A DNA stretch of 64,000 nt from Anopheles merus (GCF_017562075.2 NC_054082.1:21150927-21214926); one strand, 5' to 3'; counted from the stretch's first letter, positions 1 to 11,794 are shown. The notes: a model not told the origin generated them from the sequence alone. A program made the numbers and translations.

Positions 1-2
1 AC

Positions 3-2657
3 CAGCACCACTACCAGAGCTACCACCACCATCAGCTCTCCACTGACAGTGGTGGTAGTGGTGGTAGTGTGCCACCAGCAGTGTCGATGGTAGCGGGCGG
101 TGGCACCTATCGGTCGCATAGTGCCCGCTTTATGACGCAGCACATTAAAATCCTACCCAAAACTCAATCCCTCGATTTGGCAGATAATGACGACATGCTG
201 GAAGCGTCCAACCGGTCCGAATCGCAGCTCGAGATCAGTGCGGCCGGTATTGGGCCGGGGGCGGGTGGGCTGCGGGGCCGCGTACTGCCGAAGCTGCAGA
301 CGCTCGAGCAGACGACGCGCCCGATCTACCCGAACGTGCCGTACAGCCCGTACAACAGCCCGTACGGTAGCCCGCGCAGTGGCCGCCGCCGGACACCGTT
401 GCGCGAGTCGAGGCGCGTGTCGATCGAGCAGTCGGGCAGCTTTCTGCAGCTGAACCAGTACAAACTGCTGGACCAGATTGGGCAGGTGAGTCGGAGGGAG
501 GGGGAGGGGGAGGTGGAAGCCATTTGCTATTTTTTTTTGTATTACCCCGTGTAACGTTGAACGTTGACTACCGTAGACAATTTTGGGCCAGTCCTGTGGT
601 ATAGGTGTCAAATCGCACGACCTAACAACATGCAAAGTCATCGATTCAAGCTCTGCATGGACCGAGATGCCACGCTTGACAGATCTTCCTACTAATGAAC
701 TCACCGATAGCCAAATCTACTAGTGGCCAAGGCAATCGTAGAATATCAACAAAACTTGATTGGTCAAATAAAATGGAGGAGAATCATTAGAAAAAACCGA
801 CGGAAACCCGAAACGAGATACTTTAGTAGACACGGCTAAACGATTAGTCATGCCATGACCAGCAGCGCCATCTATGAATAAATAGATTTACTACAATCGT
901 GCACTATTTTTGATACTAAGTGCTAGTGAAGTGTAGCTTGTTGCTGTGTTTTGCTTGAATGTATTAAAATACACGTTTTTTTTTAATAATGAAATTATTG
1001 TTTATAAAAAAAAAATTTCATTCAGGCATGTCGCAATACTGGTCAAGAGTTAATGTTTACTTTTACATAGTTTAAAGCTAAAAAGATATTCATATTTTTT
1101 CTTCCTAAGAATGAGTAATTTAATTCTGTAGATACGGTTAACCTGTTTTGATAACACCTTTAGGATTTCTGACGTCGGTCCCGTTGTATAGTCGTCAACT
1201 CGTACGATTCATTAAAATGCCCGTCATGGATTCAAACCCCATACGGACCGTCTCCCCGTAGCAAGGACTGACTATCCGGCAGCGTGGTAATGAATTAAGT
1301 CTCGAAAGCCTGTATAGGCCGGCATGACCCTGTAGGACGTTATGTCAAATAGAAGAAGATGAAGATGTTTAAGAATGGTTGAAAATTAAGCAGTTTTTGT
1401 TTCCAAATTAGGATTCATAGGATTAATGCGTTTGTTCCCAGAGCATGGACAAAGCAGATTTCTCTCTTCCTCTTTTGGCTCAACAACCGTTGTCGGTCAA
1501 GGCCTGCCTGTACCACTAGTGGGTTTAGCTTTCAGTGACTTATGGATTACCCCTCCATAGCAGGATAGTCAGCCCTACGTATGGCGGCACGGTCTATTTG
1601 GGGCTTGAACCCATGACGGGCATGCTGTTAAGTCGTACTAGTTGACGACTGTACTACGAGACCGGAAAGCAGATTTACCGGACAATAATTTCGCTAAGAT
1701 GGAATTCAAAATTGCCGTTAATCCAACATTCACTAGCACCAACAGTCAAAACACTTTGATGTAATTGTAATACCTTATCGAGTTTTCTCGTGTAAACGAA
1801 TCTCGCTTGCCCAGATTTCGAACGCACTTAATGGCCACGTACACAAAATAATCGGTACCAGAGTAAATTGGAAACGGTTAGCGTGGACTATACTACAACC
1901 ACACTATGTCGTGCACAGTGCGCCTCCGGCTACAAAAGAAGCTACAAAAGACCGATAACTTTCACGGATAACTACTACTTCTCGTGTCACTTACCGTAGA
2001 GATTATGCTCCATTTCACGGCGGTAACAAATTAGATTTCGACCTAATGCAGTAAGAATGGCAGATTTGCACAACTTGATTATACCGACCACCGGTTCTCT
2101 CTCTCTCCGCGCAGGGTTCGTACGGTTTGGTGAAGCTGGCATACTCCGAGGAAGACTCTACACACTACGCCATGAAGATCCTGTCGAAAAGGAAGCTCCT
2201 TCGCAAGGCGGGCCTGATGCGCCGGGGACCGAAGCGGGGCACATCACCACTGGACCGGGTGTATCGTGAGATTGCCGTGCTGAAGAAGGTACGATGAATT
2301 GCCCCATTGCCATTGAATGCAGTGACCTCTGGCGGAGCCACGGGAGTATAAAGCTTTCTCCACGCCCTAAAGGGGCAACGGGGGAAGGTCACGTCTTGTT
2401 TGTATCTGCCTTTGCTTGATTTGTCTCGGTTTAACGTGCTCCTTTAATCCTTTCCGCCCGCCTTTCAGCTGGACCATCCGAACGTGGTGAAGCTGGTGGA
2501 GGTGCTGGACGATCCGCTGGAGGATTCGCTCTATCTAGTCTTCGAGTTGGTGCAACAGGGCGAAGTGTTGAGCATACCGACCGAAACACCCCTGAGCGAG
2601 GAACGTGCCTGGAATGTGTTTCGAGACGTGCTGCTGGGCGTCGAATATCGTAAGTAA

Positions 2658-2721
<64 letters not shown>

Positions 2722-4430
2722 GGTGTTATTTTCTCTGCCTGCGGGGCCGTACTGTACGCTCGGTTTGGGATCGGGATGGTGATTGATTCCGCCGACGGGT
2801 GGCGCTAAATCACACCCGAAAAACAATCAACACCCGTGTGGGCGAGAGCGAGAATCTGATTATCTTTTCCCTTGAGGCTAGGAACCACACACACACACGC
2901 ACATCCGGCAAATTCAGTTAGCGACAGGGTTGCAACAATCCCCTCCCTTGCTCCCTTTATCCAACAGTACACTATCAGCGCATCATCCACGGGGACCTGA
3001 AGCCGGCCAATCTGCTGCTGTCCGATTCTGGCAGCGTCAAGGTGGCCGACCTCGGCGTCTGCAACGAGTTCCTCGGCGAGGATGCGGCCATGAACAACGG
3101 TTCCACGGCGGGGACGCCCGCCTTCCGGGCGCCGGAAACTCTGCTGCCCGGGCAACACTTTTACAATGGCAAGGCGGCCGACATCTGGGCCCTGGGCGCG
3201 ACACTGTTCTCGCTCGTGCACGGTAACGTCCCGTTCATTGCCACCTCGGTGCCGGGCGTGTACGAGAAGATCAAGAACGATCCGCTCGAGTTTCCGGCGA
3301 ACTCGAGTGCCGCCGCCAGCAGCATCAGCGAGGAGCTACGCGATCTGATCAGCCGTATGCTGGATAAGGACCCGCAGCAGCGCATCACGCTGCCCCAGAT
3401 CAAGGAGCACCCGTGGATGACCAAGCACGGTACGGTGCGGCTGCCGAGCGAGGAGGAAAACTGCCGGCTGGTGCAGATCAGCGACGAGGACATGAGCAGC
3501 GTGGTCAAGAGCATACCGAAGCTGGACACGCTCATCCTGATCAAGACGATGCTGAAGAAGCACTCGTTCCAGAACCCGTTCACCAAGGGCATCTCGGGGC
3601 GGGCACCGCAGGCGGGCGGTTCGCGGCTGGAGCGGTTCTGCCGCTCGGGCCGCTCCAACTCGGCCCCGGGCGACTATCACACCTCGGAACGGTAAGCACT
3701 AGTGGGTTTTGTTGAATTGTATGAATCGTTCGTACAGATTCGTTCGAATTAATCTTGAATGATTCGAAACACGAATCTAATTTCCGAAGATTCAAGAATT
3801 GATTGAGATTTATATGGATCTTCAAAATATCATTTAAAAAAACTATGAAATTTTTAAAGGTATGAATCTCGACATATTCACGCATCTCGTTTTATTCAGA
3901 AATCTTCAAAACTAAGAAAGATTTGTGGATATCCCAGGGATATGAATGTTCAGATGATGACGACTCTTTGGAGATGATTTTTTAATGATTCATCAATCTG
4001 TAGTGATGTATGCATTTTAGTGAATCATGACTCTTTACTAATTCATCAATATTAAAAGATTTAAGATTACAGAAAGATGAATTTAGTCATTTCGAGATTA
4101 ATGAATTCTTCTACGTTCGTCAATTCATCAGTCTCATAATGTGATATTCATCTCAATAATTTCATATTCTGCGATATCGTAATCTTACCGTTTCGTTGCC
4201 AATCTGCTTTCAGCCAACCTTCGAGCGAGTCGCTGCTCCCGTCGGTGACGGAAGGGGTGACCAGCCCGCTCGGCAGTCCGGATGCCACCTCCACCGTCGC
4301 CACCATCACCACCGGCAGCATCATCTCCGAGCTGGACAGTCTCACGCTTCGGTCGGACGCATCGTGCCCATCCTCCAGCACGGACAACGATACGGCCACG
4401 GTAACAATTATTACCACTCCGCCCGAGTAG
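3..4430 (+). CDS. CaMKK: Calcium/calmodulin-dependent protein kinase kinase (5' end outside window)
   Basis: Ser/Thr kinase that activates CaMK I/IV and AMPK by activation-loop phosphorylation in the cytosol. I read five exons: (before 1)-485, 2115-2288, 2469-2649, 2968-3691, 4214-4430, all joining in phase at GT/AG sites. The first is open from base 3, so the N-terminus lies outside. Seen: a glycine-rich loop split over the first intron (GQ|GSYGLVKLAY), the ATP lysine in HYAMKIL, and the CaMKK-specific Arg/Pro insert (KAGLMRRGPKRGTSPLDRVY). Also seen are the catalytic loop IIHGDLKPAN, the magnesium loop ADLGV, the activation segment GTPAFRAPE, and a C-terminal autoinhibitory/calmodulin-binding stretch (IPKLDTLILIKTMLKKHSF). 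Odd: HRD is HGD and DFG is DLG. The N-terminal region before the kinase is Ser/His/Gly-rich. The family assignment is firm; the fly counterpart is probably CG17698, from memory. Confidence 0.93.
585..765 (+). repeat. Degenerate tRNA-derived SINE (SINE200-like), copy A
   Basis: Lies in CaMKK intron 1. It shares a recognisable head (GTCCTGTGGTATAGG), a B-box-like core (ATCGATTCAAGCTC) and a middle (ACTAGTGGCCAAGGCA) with copies at 1176-1366 and 1460-1664, but is the most diverged of the three. Boundaries are approximate; the family name comes from memory of the An. gambiae consensus. Confidence 0.6.
1176..1366 (+). repeat. tRNA-derived SINE (SINE200-like), copy B
   Basis: Starts TCGGTCCCGTTGTATAGTCG and contains CCCGTCATGGATTCAAACCC, which holds a Pol III B-box-like GATTCAAACC, then GACTGACTATCC. 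It ends in an A-rich GAAGAAGATGAAGATG tail. It is oriented opposite to copy C about 100 bp downstream, so the pair can form an imperfect stem in the CaMKK pre-mRNA. Confidence 0.75.
1460..1664 (-). repeat. tRNA-derived SINE (SINE200-like), copy C, inverted
   Basis: The reverse complement reads GGTCTCGTAGTACAGTCG, then CCCGTCATGGGTTCAAGCCC (good B box), GGGCTGACTATCCTGC, CACTAGTGGTACAGGCAGGC and CTTGACCGACAACGGTTGTT, with a GAGGAAGAGAG tail. It is the best preserved of the three copies and closest to the An. gambiae SINE200 consensus as I remember it. Confidence 0.8.
2661..2717. repeat. (GT)n microsatellite in CaMKK intron 3
   Basis: About 28 uninterrupted GT units start 11 bases after the donor of intron 3 (GTAAGT at 2650). 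Likely length-polymorphic. Confidence 0.97.
3692..4213. repeat. CaMKK intron 4 with degenerate GATTC/GAATC repeats
   Basis: This AT-rich intron contains at least eight GATTC or GAATC pentamers between 3723 and 4026, often as GATTCAT or ATGAATC. Chance expectation is under one. It looks like an eroded short tandem or palindromic repeat. No coding potential is seen. Confidence 0.6.
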
Positions 4431-7400
4431 CCGATAGCTTGCCGCTAGAGAGAGAGAGAGAGACACGTACGCACAAACACAAACAGACAGACACAGGCAG
4501 CACACAACACACTCGCACATCGCGTAGACTGTTGTTAGTGCGCTTCGTAGTTTCGTCATAGCCATCCTTTTGGCTGGAAAGTGTTACAGACGCATCTGCC
4601 GCTTGTGTAGGTTGTGAGAGGAGTTTGCCTAGCAACGGGCTTGCTATACAAACGTACACCACACACAGACACACACACACATACAAACACACCTACAGTA
4701 GTGCAGGTAGTGGCTTTGTTTTCAAAATCCTTTTTGCTATCTCCTTTTTACAACTAACCGCAAACATCTTTTCTACTTTTCAATCTTTTCCCCCCTTTTT
4801 CTCTATCTCTCTCTCTCTTTCTCTTTTTTTCTCTCTCTCTTTTTTCTTCTCTCTGCTGCATTTGCAAATTGTTCGTTTCGATTTTTGTCCACGGCGCCGT
4901 TTTTGTAGTCCCTGCTTAGTACCTCCTACTATGAAGTACTGCTGTAGAGTAGCTTCACACAGCCTCCCCTCCCCCACTTGCCTCTCTTTTCTAGCTGCCC
5001 TGCGAGCTAACACCATCCCGATGGTACAGGCTTCGTCCATCGATTGTGCGGGCATCACAGATGGCGTCAGATTTCGTACACCGTTTCTGCCAACAGTGAG
5101 TGTGCTGTGTAGTGTGTATGTGTGTGTGGTGTGTAGATAGTAGAGTAGTGTGCGCACTAAAAAAACAATCGCACCCTCAACTGTCACCGTCTGACAGTTT
5201 GCGACTTAGCCGATGAAGCGTCTGTGCGTAGTGCACACAAACAAAACGCCGTAATATGTAACATTAATGTTTGGTTTGTTGCAATGATTTTATTGATACG
5301 AAACGCGCCCCAAGGCGTTGTGACAAAGAAGGGAACAAAGTAGAAGAGTTTGGTTAAGCGACAGAGCCTCTGGCAATAAGGGCTGTGCAAACACAAACAC
5401 ACACACACAGACATCCCACAGTGTGCAATAGGACGCTCCAAAAACATAACAAACTGCCCAGACCGTGTGGTGTGGAGGTTTGGGCTCGTTTGGAGGAAGG
5501 GTTTTGTTAGTTTAAAGATATGCCGACAGTTGATTAGTTAATAAGTGATCCAGGTTTTAATTGAGGCCCCGCACAAGTTTCTACCCATAAGCTGTAATAA
5601 ACACAGCACAAGTCATCACAGTTACTATAGACATTGTAATATCATACCGTCTACTACTACTTCGTACTACTACGCACAAAACAAAAACAAACAAAAACGC
5701 ACACTAGCATTTAAGAGACAGACACAACAGCATGGCTGCACTAATACCCTGCTGCTGTTGCTGCTGTGCTGCTTTAACTTTGTTTTCAATACAAAATTTA
5801 ATAATAATCATTTCCAGTACTTTATTAAGTGATAGCTCCCACTACCCCCGTCAAACCCGTTAAAACCGCGGGTATCGTGAAATCTTAATGTTTAAAATCG
5901 TCACCGTTTGCAACGGCACAACTAACGCTATTCTTACATTTTTCTCTAACTGTTGTTGTACATGAATAAAACACACACGCACACACAACATTCCATCATT
6001 AAGATCGCGGGAAGGGATGCGCCTGTGTTGTGGCAAACCAGCGTGGCAAACTTTCCCGTGGAAATTCAGAATTGAAAACGCTTTAATACTACTTATATGA
6101 AATATATGATAAGAAAGGAAAATAAATCGAGCTATCCAAAACGTTCGCACAAAAAAAAAAAACAACGGGCATAAACTCGTACTATAACTAAATAAAACGG
6201 GAATTGTAATGTGGAAATTTAACCTACACACAACAAGTACACTAACACACGAACAACACGCCACACAAAATTCAAAGTTGGAATCGCAATGATAGAACCA
6301 GAAAAGACCAATCCGCTAGCCGTTGTCGTCCACCCGTTCGTTCGCATGAAGCGGGTTATTATCGTATGATAAGGTAATGATAAAGTAGCAACAAAACCAG
6401 AAACGATAGATTTTTTAAACGATATCGAACGAGTTTCCTCCAAAGAGACGGTTTTTTTTTAGTGGTAAACCGGTTTTACGGATACATTTATGGTACAGTT
6501 TTCCTCGGGATTTGTTCAACCCCCCCCCCCCTCTCCCCCCACCCCAAACTCCATTTTCCTCGCTCTCCCGCGAGAAAAAGCTAATCGGTAAGAACGGCTG
6601 TTAAGAAGTTAGCGCGAAATATAGACACATTTGTTAGGCTTTGCAAGGGCTGATAGACTTACTAGAATAAGGGGAGGAAAAAGGGAGGTAGGTGCAAGTA
6701 GTCAGCAATTAAAATGTAAAAAAAAGCAAAAGAACAGGAAACAGCTTGTCCCATTGTGTGTGGTTCCTTTTGTCCCAACTCCGAACCTTATTGCACAGTG
6801 TTCACTTACACAGTTTCTTGGAACGGTACCGAATCATCGATCCTGCACTCATCAGGCTCGTTTTAGAGATATCTTAGCTAGAACTGTGGTTTTCCTCTCC
6901 AATAGAAAATCCCTTTGTAATGCCTCCCCACCCATGCAGTCCCATGCTTGTTAGCAATAACCGCGATATATCACCACCACGTGGTTTGAAACCCTGAAAG
7001 TGATCACAATACAACGAGAAGCGAAACTCTGATCGTTATGTTTTTTAATTGTTGCAAGAAGAAGAAAAAGAAGAAGAAAAACACTGAAAATTGTTAATAA
7101 ACCCACAAGCGAAAGAAATGAAAAAGCAATGTTAAAGAGTCTTTATTAACCCGCGCCAAACTGAAAATGGGGAACACATAAGGATGCATTTGTCTGCATT
7201 GTCTGTTTGTTTGTGTGACTTTTACTTTCCTCCTCCCCCTGCCCCCCTTCCCACATCCCTCTTCTACCTATCTGCACCCATAATTGCACCAACGATGAAA
7301 TGATGCAAGCGACACAAAATCGACGAGCACATCAAAGGAAGGAAAAGCAGCCCAAATGCACTTTAGCATCGCGTAACGGCATTGTTGCATTGTTAAACCT

Positions 7401-8364
7401 AGAGTCAGTGTACCTCTCGTTGAAAAAAAAAAAAGGGGGCGAAAAAGGAAAGCACACAAATCGAGCAGCAAAGGTGTTTGTGTGTCTGTGTGTGTAGACG
7501 AGATTGAGAGATTGATTGAAATTGAAAAATTGTTTGTTAAAATTGAACCATGTTTTGTAGGAGGAAAGTGTAAGAAAGGAAGAAATGATAAAAAAAATCC
7601 ATTTTAAAATATGTTAATAATAAGTGTGGGGAAAAGAAAAACAACAACATACAATTCGACATTCGAAGCATAATGATATTTTACACATTTTCAGTTACTC
7701 CAGATTAAATAATGTTTAAGCATAGATGATATTAATGCAAAAAGAAACAAAACAAGAGAGAAACGTAGAAGTGCAATGGGAAATGCAGAGGAAAATATGA
7801 CACTTGTGTCTCGATTTTATATATCTCTCTGTGTCTCTCTTTTAACAACTATTAACAACTACTACCGAAAGCATATCAAGTTGACAAGCTACATAAAATT
7901 AAAAACTAACATAAAAACACACACACATAAAGTGACGAGTCATACAAAAAAAAAACCCATAAGACATGAGAAACCCATTGCGAGAAAGCACTTGGAAAGC
8001 TTTAGCATGTAACTACTACTACACAAAACTCCCCCCTTATTTGTGATAAAATGATTAAAAAAGGAAGCAAGAAAATTGGGTGCAAATAGAAGAGGAAAAA
8101 GACAAGAAAATTAATAAGATTCTAGATTGTGTAGATTTGTGCATCCTTTAAAACAGCGCTAGAGACACAAGCAAGCAGCAAGCGAAAACTCGTAAACTTT
8201 TATATAAGACTTTTCCTATTTCAAAATAAATTAAAGAAAATTAATATTAAAAAAAAAGAAGTTTATTAGTATATGCAGATAAAAGCAGAAAACTGGTAGA
8301 AAAGAAAAAAACGAAGGCCAAAAATAATAAAAAAACGGAAAAAACGCATAACTTTACTAACTAT

Positions 8365-8365
<1 letters not shown>

Positions 8366-8400
<35 letters not shown>
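8366..8400. repeat. (TC)n microsatellite
   Basis: About 16 TC units in the CaMKK downstream region. A comparable CT-rich tract lies at 4788-4855. Confidence 0.95.
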
Positions 8401-9593
8401 AATCGTCCATGTTGGCGCTGGAGAACATTGGCGTACGCAATGAGCGAAAGCTTTTAAGCTTCTGCGCGAACGCAGAAGCACGCATATGTTTGCGTGTGTG
8501 TGCGCAACCCCGTCTCGACATTTAAACATTTCTACAACTAAACATACACAATTATGAGCAAAAGCAAGCGATAAGAAGCACTAAAATAAAGCACAATTTT
8601 TATAATAGCTGCACCATCTCTTTCCACTCTCTTTTGTCCTGCTCTCCTTGTTCGCTTTGTGTCTTCTTCAGCATCTCTCTAAAATCGATCTGTAACATTT
8701 GCACAATTCAAGCACGCACAAACACAATTTGAAAGGTGCATTTTTTTCAACTCTTCTCAAACTCGTTGTAGTATTTAAGTAAAGGAGAAAGCGAAAAAAG
8801 AGTTTATCCTAAGTAAGTGAATTAATAGCAATAACCGGAGCACGGGTGTTGTTTGTGTGGATTGAAAGGATTGATACGGTGGTGTGGTGTTTGTTGCTGT
8901 CCTGTGTCCCTCGATCGCACGTCCACGTGGCGTAAGGGGGGCCGCAAGCACTCATGCGAATATTACGCCCTCCCCCCAGAGACAATCAGGCGCGTGGTGG
9001 ATTGCAAAAAGCAACAAAATACTCCCACTTGTTGGTGAAAACTGAAACCAAAATAATGAAGAAAAGGAAACAGTATGGGGTAAAAAGTTGGAAAAATCAA
9101 ACACAGCAGCTGCTGGGGCGTGTAATGGACGCAAGCTGGCCGTCACGGTGCGGACATTAGGACACATAGACACACACTCACACACAAATGCCATTTGGTG
9201 CAATAGTAATACTCTCCCTCCTCCCATCCCCGTATTGTATTCGGTATCGTGTTTCAAAGCAGAGAATAAAACCGAAGGTGAAACCAACACTCTCCCAACA
9301 CTGAATTAAATGCCAGTAGGCGAAACAACGGGAGACGACGGGGGAGGACAAGGATAGCATAATTACTTACACAATTAAAAAAAAAAAGCTCGCAAGTGAA
9401 ACTTAACAGCAGAACCAACTTCCCCTGTTCTTAATTAAGTACTAAAAAAGAAGAAGAAGAAAAAAACAAGTAAAAGCGATGAGAATGTTATACAATCGAT
9501 CATGCAACAAAATTATATATGATATGTATATTATATATATATATATATATACTAGATTCTACACAAAGCCTGAAATGTGTTAAGATTGATCCA

Positions 9594-9599
9594 AATAAA
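9594..9599 (+). terminator. Candidate distal poly(A) signal of CaMKK
   Basis: AATAAA with a GT/T-rich stretch 40-55 bases downstream (TGGTGTGGTTTTG). It is the last canonical hexamer before the ninjurin pair. Confidence 0.4.
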
Positions 9600-9639
9600 A
9601 ATCATTCGTTTTTTCTATTTTAAATCAGCTCCTTGGTGT

Positions 9640-10315
9640 GGTTTTGTTTACTACTATGTGAAATGGCCTATTTTGTATGCATCTTTTGGTTACTTGGTGT
9701 AACATCCGAAACGAAATGATATTCTCCTTCGAGTTTGAGTTCTAAACTTTAAATTAATGTAACTTAAATGATTAATTATGCTTGATTATTTGGCGTTGGA
9801 AACAGCTTAACATAAGTCACAAAGAAGATTGAAACTTTGTTTATTAATTCGTAAATTCTATTTTTACTCAAACGTTATATATTGACTTCATATATACTAC
9901 TGTTTTCCTGTTTTTAAACGCATTAAGAGAAACCTAATCCTCCTCCTATGAGACTCGGCCAATTTCGCCAAACTGCCACAAATGCATTCAAACCCTTCTT
10001 ATCTATAAACGAAGTAAGGGTTCGCCGTCACTAGATAACAAGCAAACATTTAGCCTATTTTGCACAATTTGGATGCAGTTTTTGTCTGATATTGTTTATC
10101 TTATCGTGAACGAGAAATGGCAAAAAAAACCCAAAACTGCATTAAACCGTGCACAGCATGTCTAGACGACGGCGGGGGCACTTGATGATGCCATTGATTT
10201 CAGTTTATATTAAACACGCTTCCAATAGCAACGTGTTGTAGAACGTTCGTGCACGACACGGCAGGCCAACGGTGAACAGCATCGGGCTGCCCTTCCCTCC
10301 CCAGACGTGTACATC
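9640..10315. other. Intergenic / 5' region of the ninjurin pair
   Basis: AT-rich with no coding exon recognised. It must hold the promoter and 5' UTR of the ninjurin-like gene at 10316. I see no confident TATA box or initiator. Confidence 0.5.
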
Positions 10316-10913
10316 ATGATTGGTGAGCCCGAATCGTTACCGTTGCAAACAGTGCGCCGACCGCAGCAGCAGCAGCAGCAGGGAACAACCACGGAGCAAG
10401 GGGAAGAGGTTGAGCACGGTGTGGAGGTGACAGGAGGCACCACCGGTAGTGCGAATGAAGCTCGCACGCCCACGATCGACGTGCACAACATTGCGGGGCT
10501 AATCACGATCCTGACGGTGAACATACACCAGCTAGAGTCGTTGCTGCAGGTGGGCTCGGATTTGGGCTTCAAGTTCTGGCTCAACATTGTGCTGGTGGCC
10601 ATCTCGATTGTCTGTGTGGTAAGCCAGTTACTGTATGGTTTGTGGTGAAGTAGAGAGCATTAAACAAGAAACTATTCCTTTGGCAATACACCACCAGTAC
10701 CCGCTGCTAGTGCTGCGCATGCTGCAGGGGGAGGGTATTGCGCCCTCGCCACGCCGCTACTGGGCCAGCTTCGTGCTGATGGTGATCATCTTCACCATCA
10801 ATCTAACGCTGCAGATTTTCAACGACTTGGACGCACAGTGTACTGCCCTGTTTAATCAAGCGTTACCACCGGCGGGGCCACCACAGCAGCCACCCAACTG
10901 CAGTGCAGTCTGA
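10316..10913 (+). CDS. Ninjurin-like membrane protein 1
   Basis: Exons 10316-10618 and 10698-10913, phase 0 junction (GTAAGC donor, CACCAG acceptor), 172 aa. Ninjurins are small plasma-membrane proteins of cell adhesion and, for mammalian NINJ1, membrane rupture on lytic cell death. Seen: a Gln-run N-terminal tail (RRPQQQQQQG), then the family signature region with an amphipathic stretch (IAGLITILTVNIHQLESLL, matching the MANASQL-type segment), a first hydrophobic segment (FWLNIVLVAISIVCV) and a second (ASFVLMVIIFTINLTLQIF), then a Pro-rich tail. I chose the ATG at 10316 as the first in frame. Its neighbour begins 7 bases after this stop. The family call rests on segment pattern and is good but not certain; the fly NijA/B/C counterpart is not resolved. 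Confidence 0.8.
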
Positions 10914-10920
10914 GCCGGCA

Positions 10921-11394
10921 ATGGAACGAATTCGGGTGGGTAGTTCTGCACGATTTATTGTAAGGCATTTAAGTGCAGTTCTAATGCATACTCTCTCTCT
11001 CCCCCCCCCCGTTCCTTTGTGACACAACCAGAGGCCATGGTCTGAACGCCGCAAGGAATGCATTGACTTGCTACACATTATCCTGCTATTCGCCACAATA
11101 CTGTCCGTGAATGTGGCACAAACGATCAACTATCACCGTGCACACAGCGACAACAACAGCACGGCCGTTAGTGTTTTGTTCTGGCTCGCTATTTTGGCCA
11201 TTATAGTCGTAGCGGTGTTGCTGGTGGCCAATGTAATGATACTGTTTTGGCCGAAGCGTTCGCCGCGGACTCGCTCCATCGACATACTACAGACGCGCAA
11301 TGTTAGTGTTGTAATGCATCTTGCGCTCGTTTCGCTCAACTTGGTGCTGCAAATATTCAACGAAATATCCTTCTTTTGTGATATCCCTACGTAG
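10921..11394 (+). CDS. Ninjurin-like membrane protein 2, directly downstream of ninjurin-like 1
   Basis: Exons 10921-10935 (ATGGAACGAATTCGG, five codons) and 11032-11394, phase 0, 125 aa. The intron has a GTGGGT donor, a pyrimidine tract ending in a C run and a CAACCAG acceptor. The second exon encodes LLHIILLFATILSVNVAQTI and two hydrophobic segments, ending SLNLVLQIFNEISFF. These align by eye with the VNIHQL and INLTLQIFNDL segments of the upstream gene, so the two are paralogues. The ATG is only 7 bases past the upstream stop, which leaves no room for a separate conventional promoter. It may be the second cistron of a shared mRNA, or 11032-11394 may be an alternative last exon for 10316-10618 (both phase 0). 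Confidence 0.65.
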
Positions 11395-11465
11395 TGTGAT
11401 AGTAGCTGCTGCTTGCCTTCATGATGCCTGCCTTCCGAGACTTCGTTAAAAAGGAAATACGTTAA

Positions 11466-11471
11466 TTTATT
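11466..11471 (-). terminator. Candidate poly(A) signal of ncd
   Basis: TTTATT on the plus strand, which is AATAAA for the ncd transcript, about 325 bases beyond its stop codon. Confidence 0.45.
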
Positions 11472-11695
11472 GTACGCTGGTGTTAGCCTTTCGTTTTTGC
11501 TTTAACTTATAATTGTAAACGCATAACCAACGATTGTCGCACGCGCACGCGTCGCTGAATAGTAAAAGATTGGGCATTAATTAAAGGATTTGAATAATAT
11601 TCACTCTCCCGTTTGGCGCATTCCCTCCCTTAGTTTGTTTTACACACCCGAGAGGCGATAGTTACAGTTACCCAACAGGCCATGGTCCAAAATAC

Positions 11696-11701
11696 AATAA
11701 A
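11696..11701 (+). terminator. Candidate poly(A) signal of ninjurin-like 2
   Basis: AATAAA 302 bases after the stop, with another at 11725-11730. Both lie downstream of the ncd poly(A) candidate on the other strand. Confidence 0.5.
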
Positions 11702-11794
11702 AACTGTTAGGTTAAGAAGAGCGGAATAAACAAACAATAATTCTTAAGCTACAAAATAGATGCTCATACATTAGGATCGTTTTACCTGACACGA

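Larger units (their letters stand above)
4431..9599 (+). other. Probable long 3' UTR / downstream region of CaMKK
   Basis: No convincing coding exon is visible in this 5.2-kb AT-rich stretch after the CaMKK stop. Open frames are short and low-complexity. It holds a CT tract (4788-4855), a C run (6520-6531), a TC tract (8366-8400) and an AT tract (9530-9551). AATAAA hexamers recur (for example near 5966, 8227, 8586 and 9265); the last, 9594-9599, is followed by GT-rich sequence (9636-9652). Assignment as one long UTR rather than UTR plus intergenic DNA is an inference. Confidence 0.45.
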
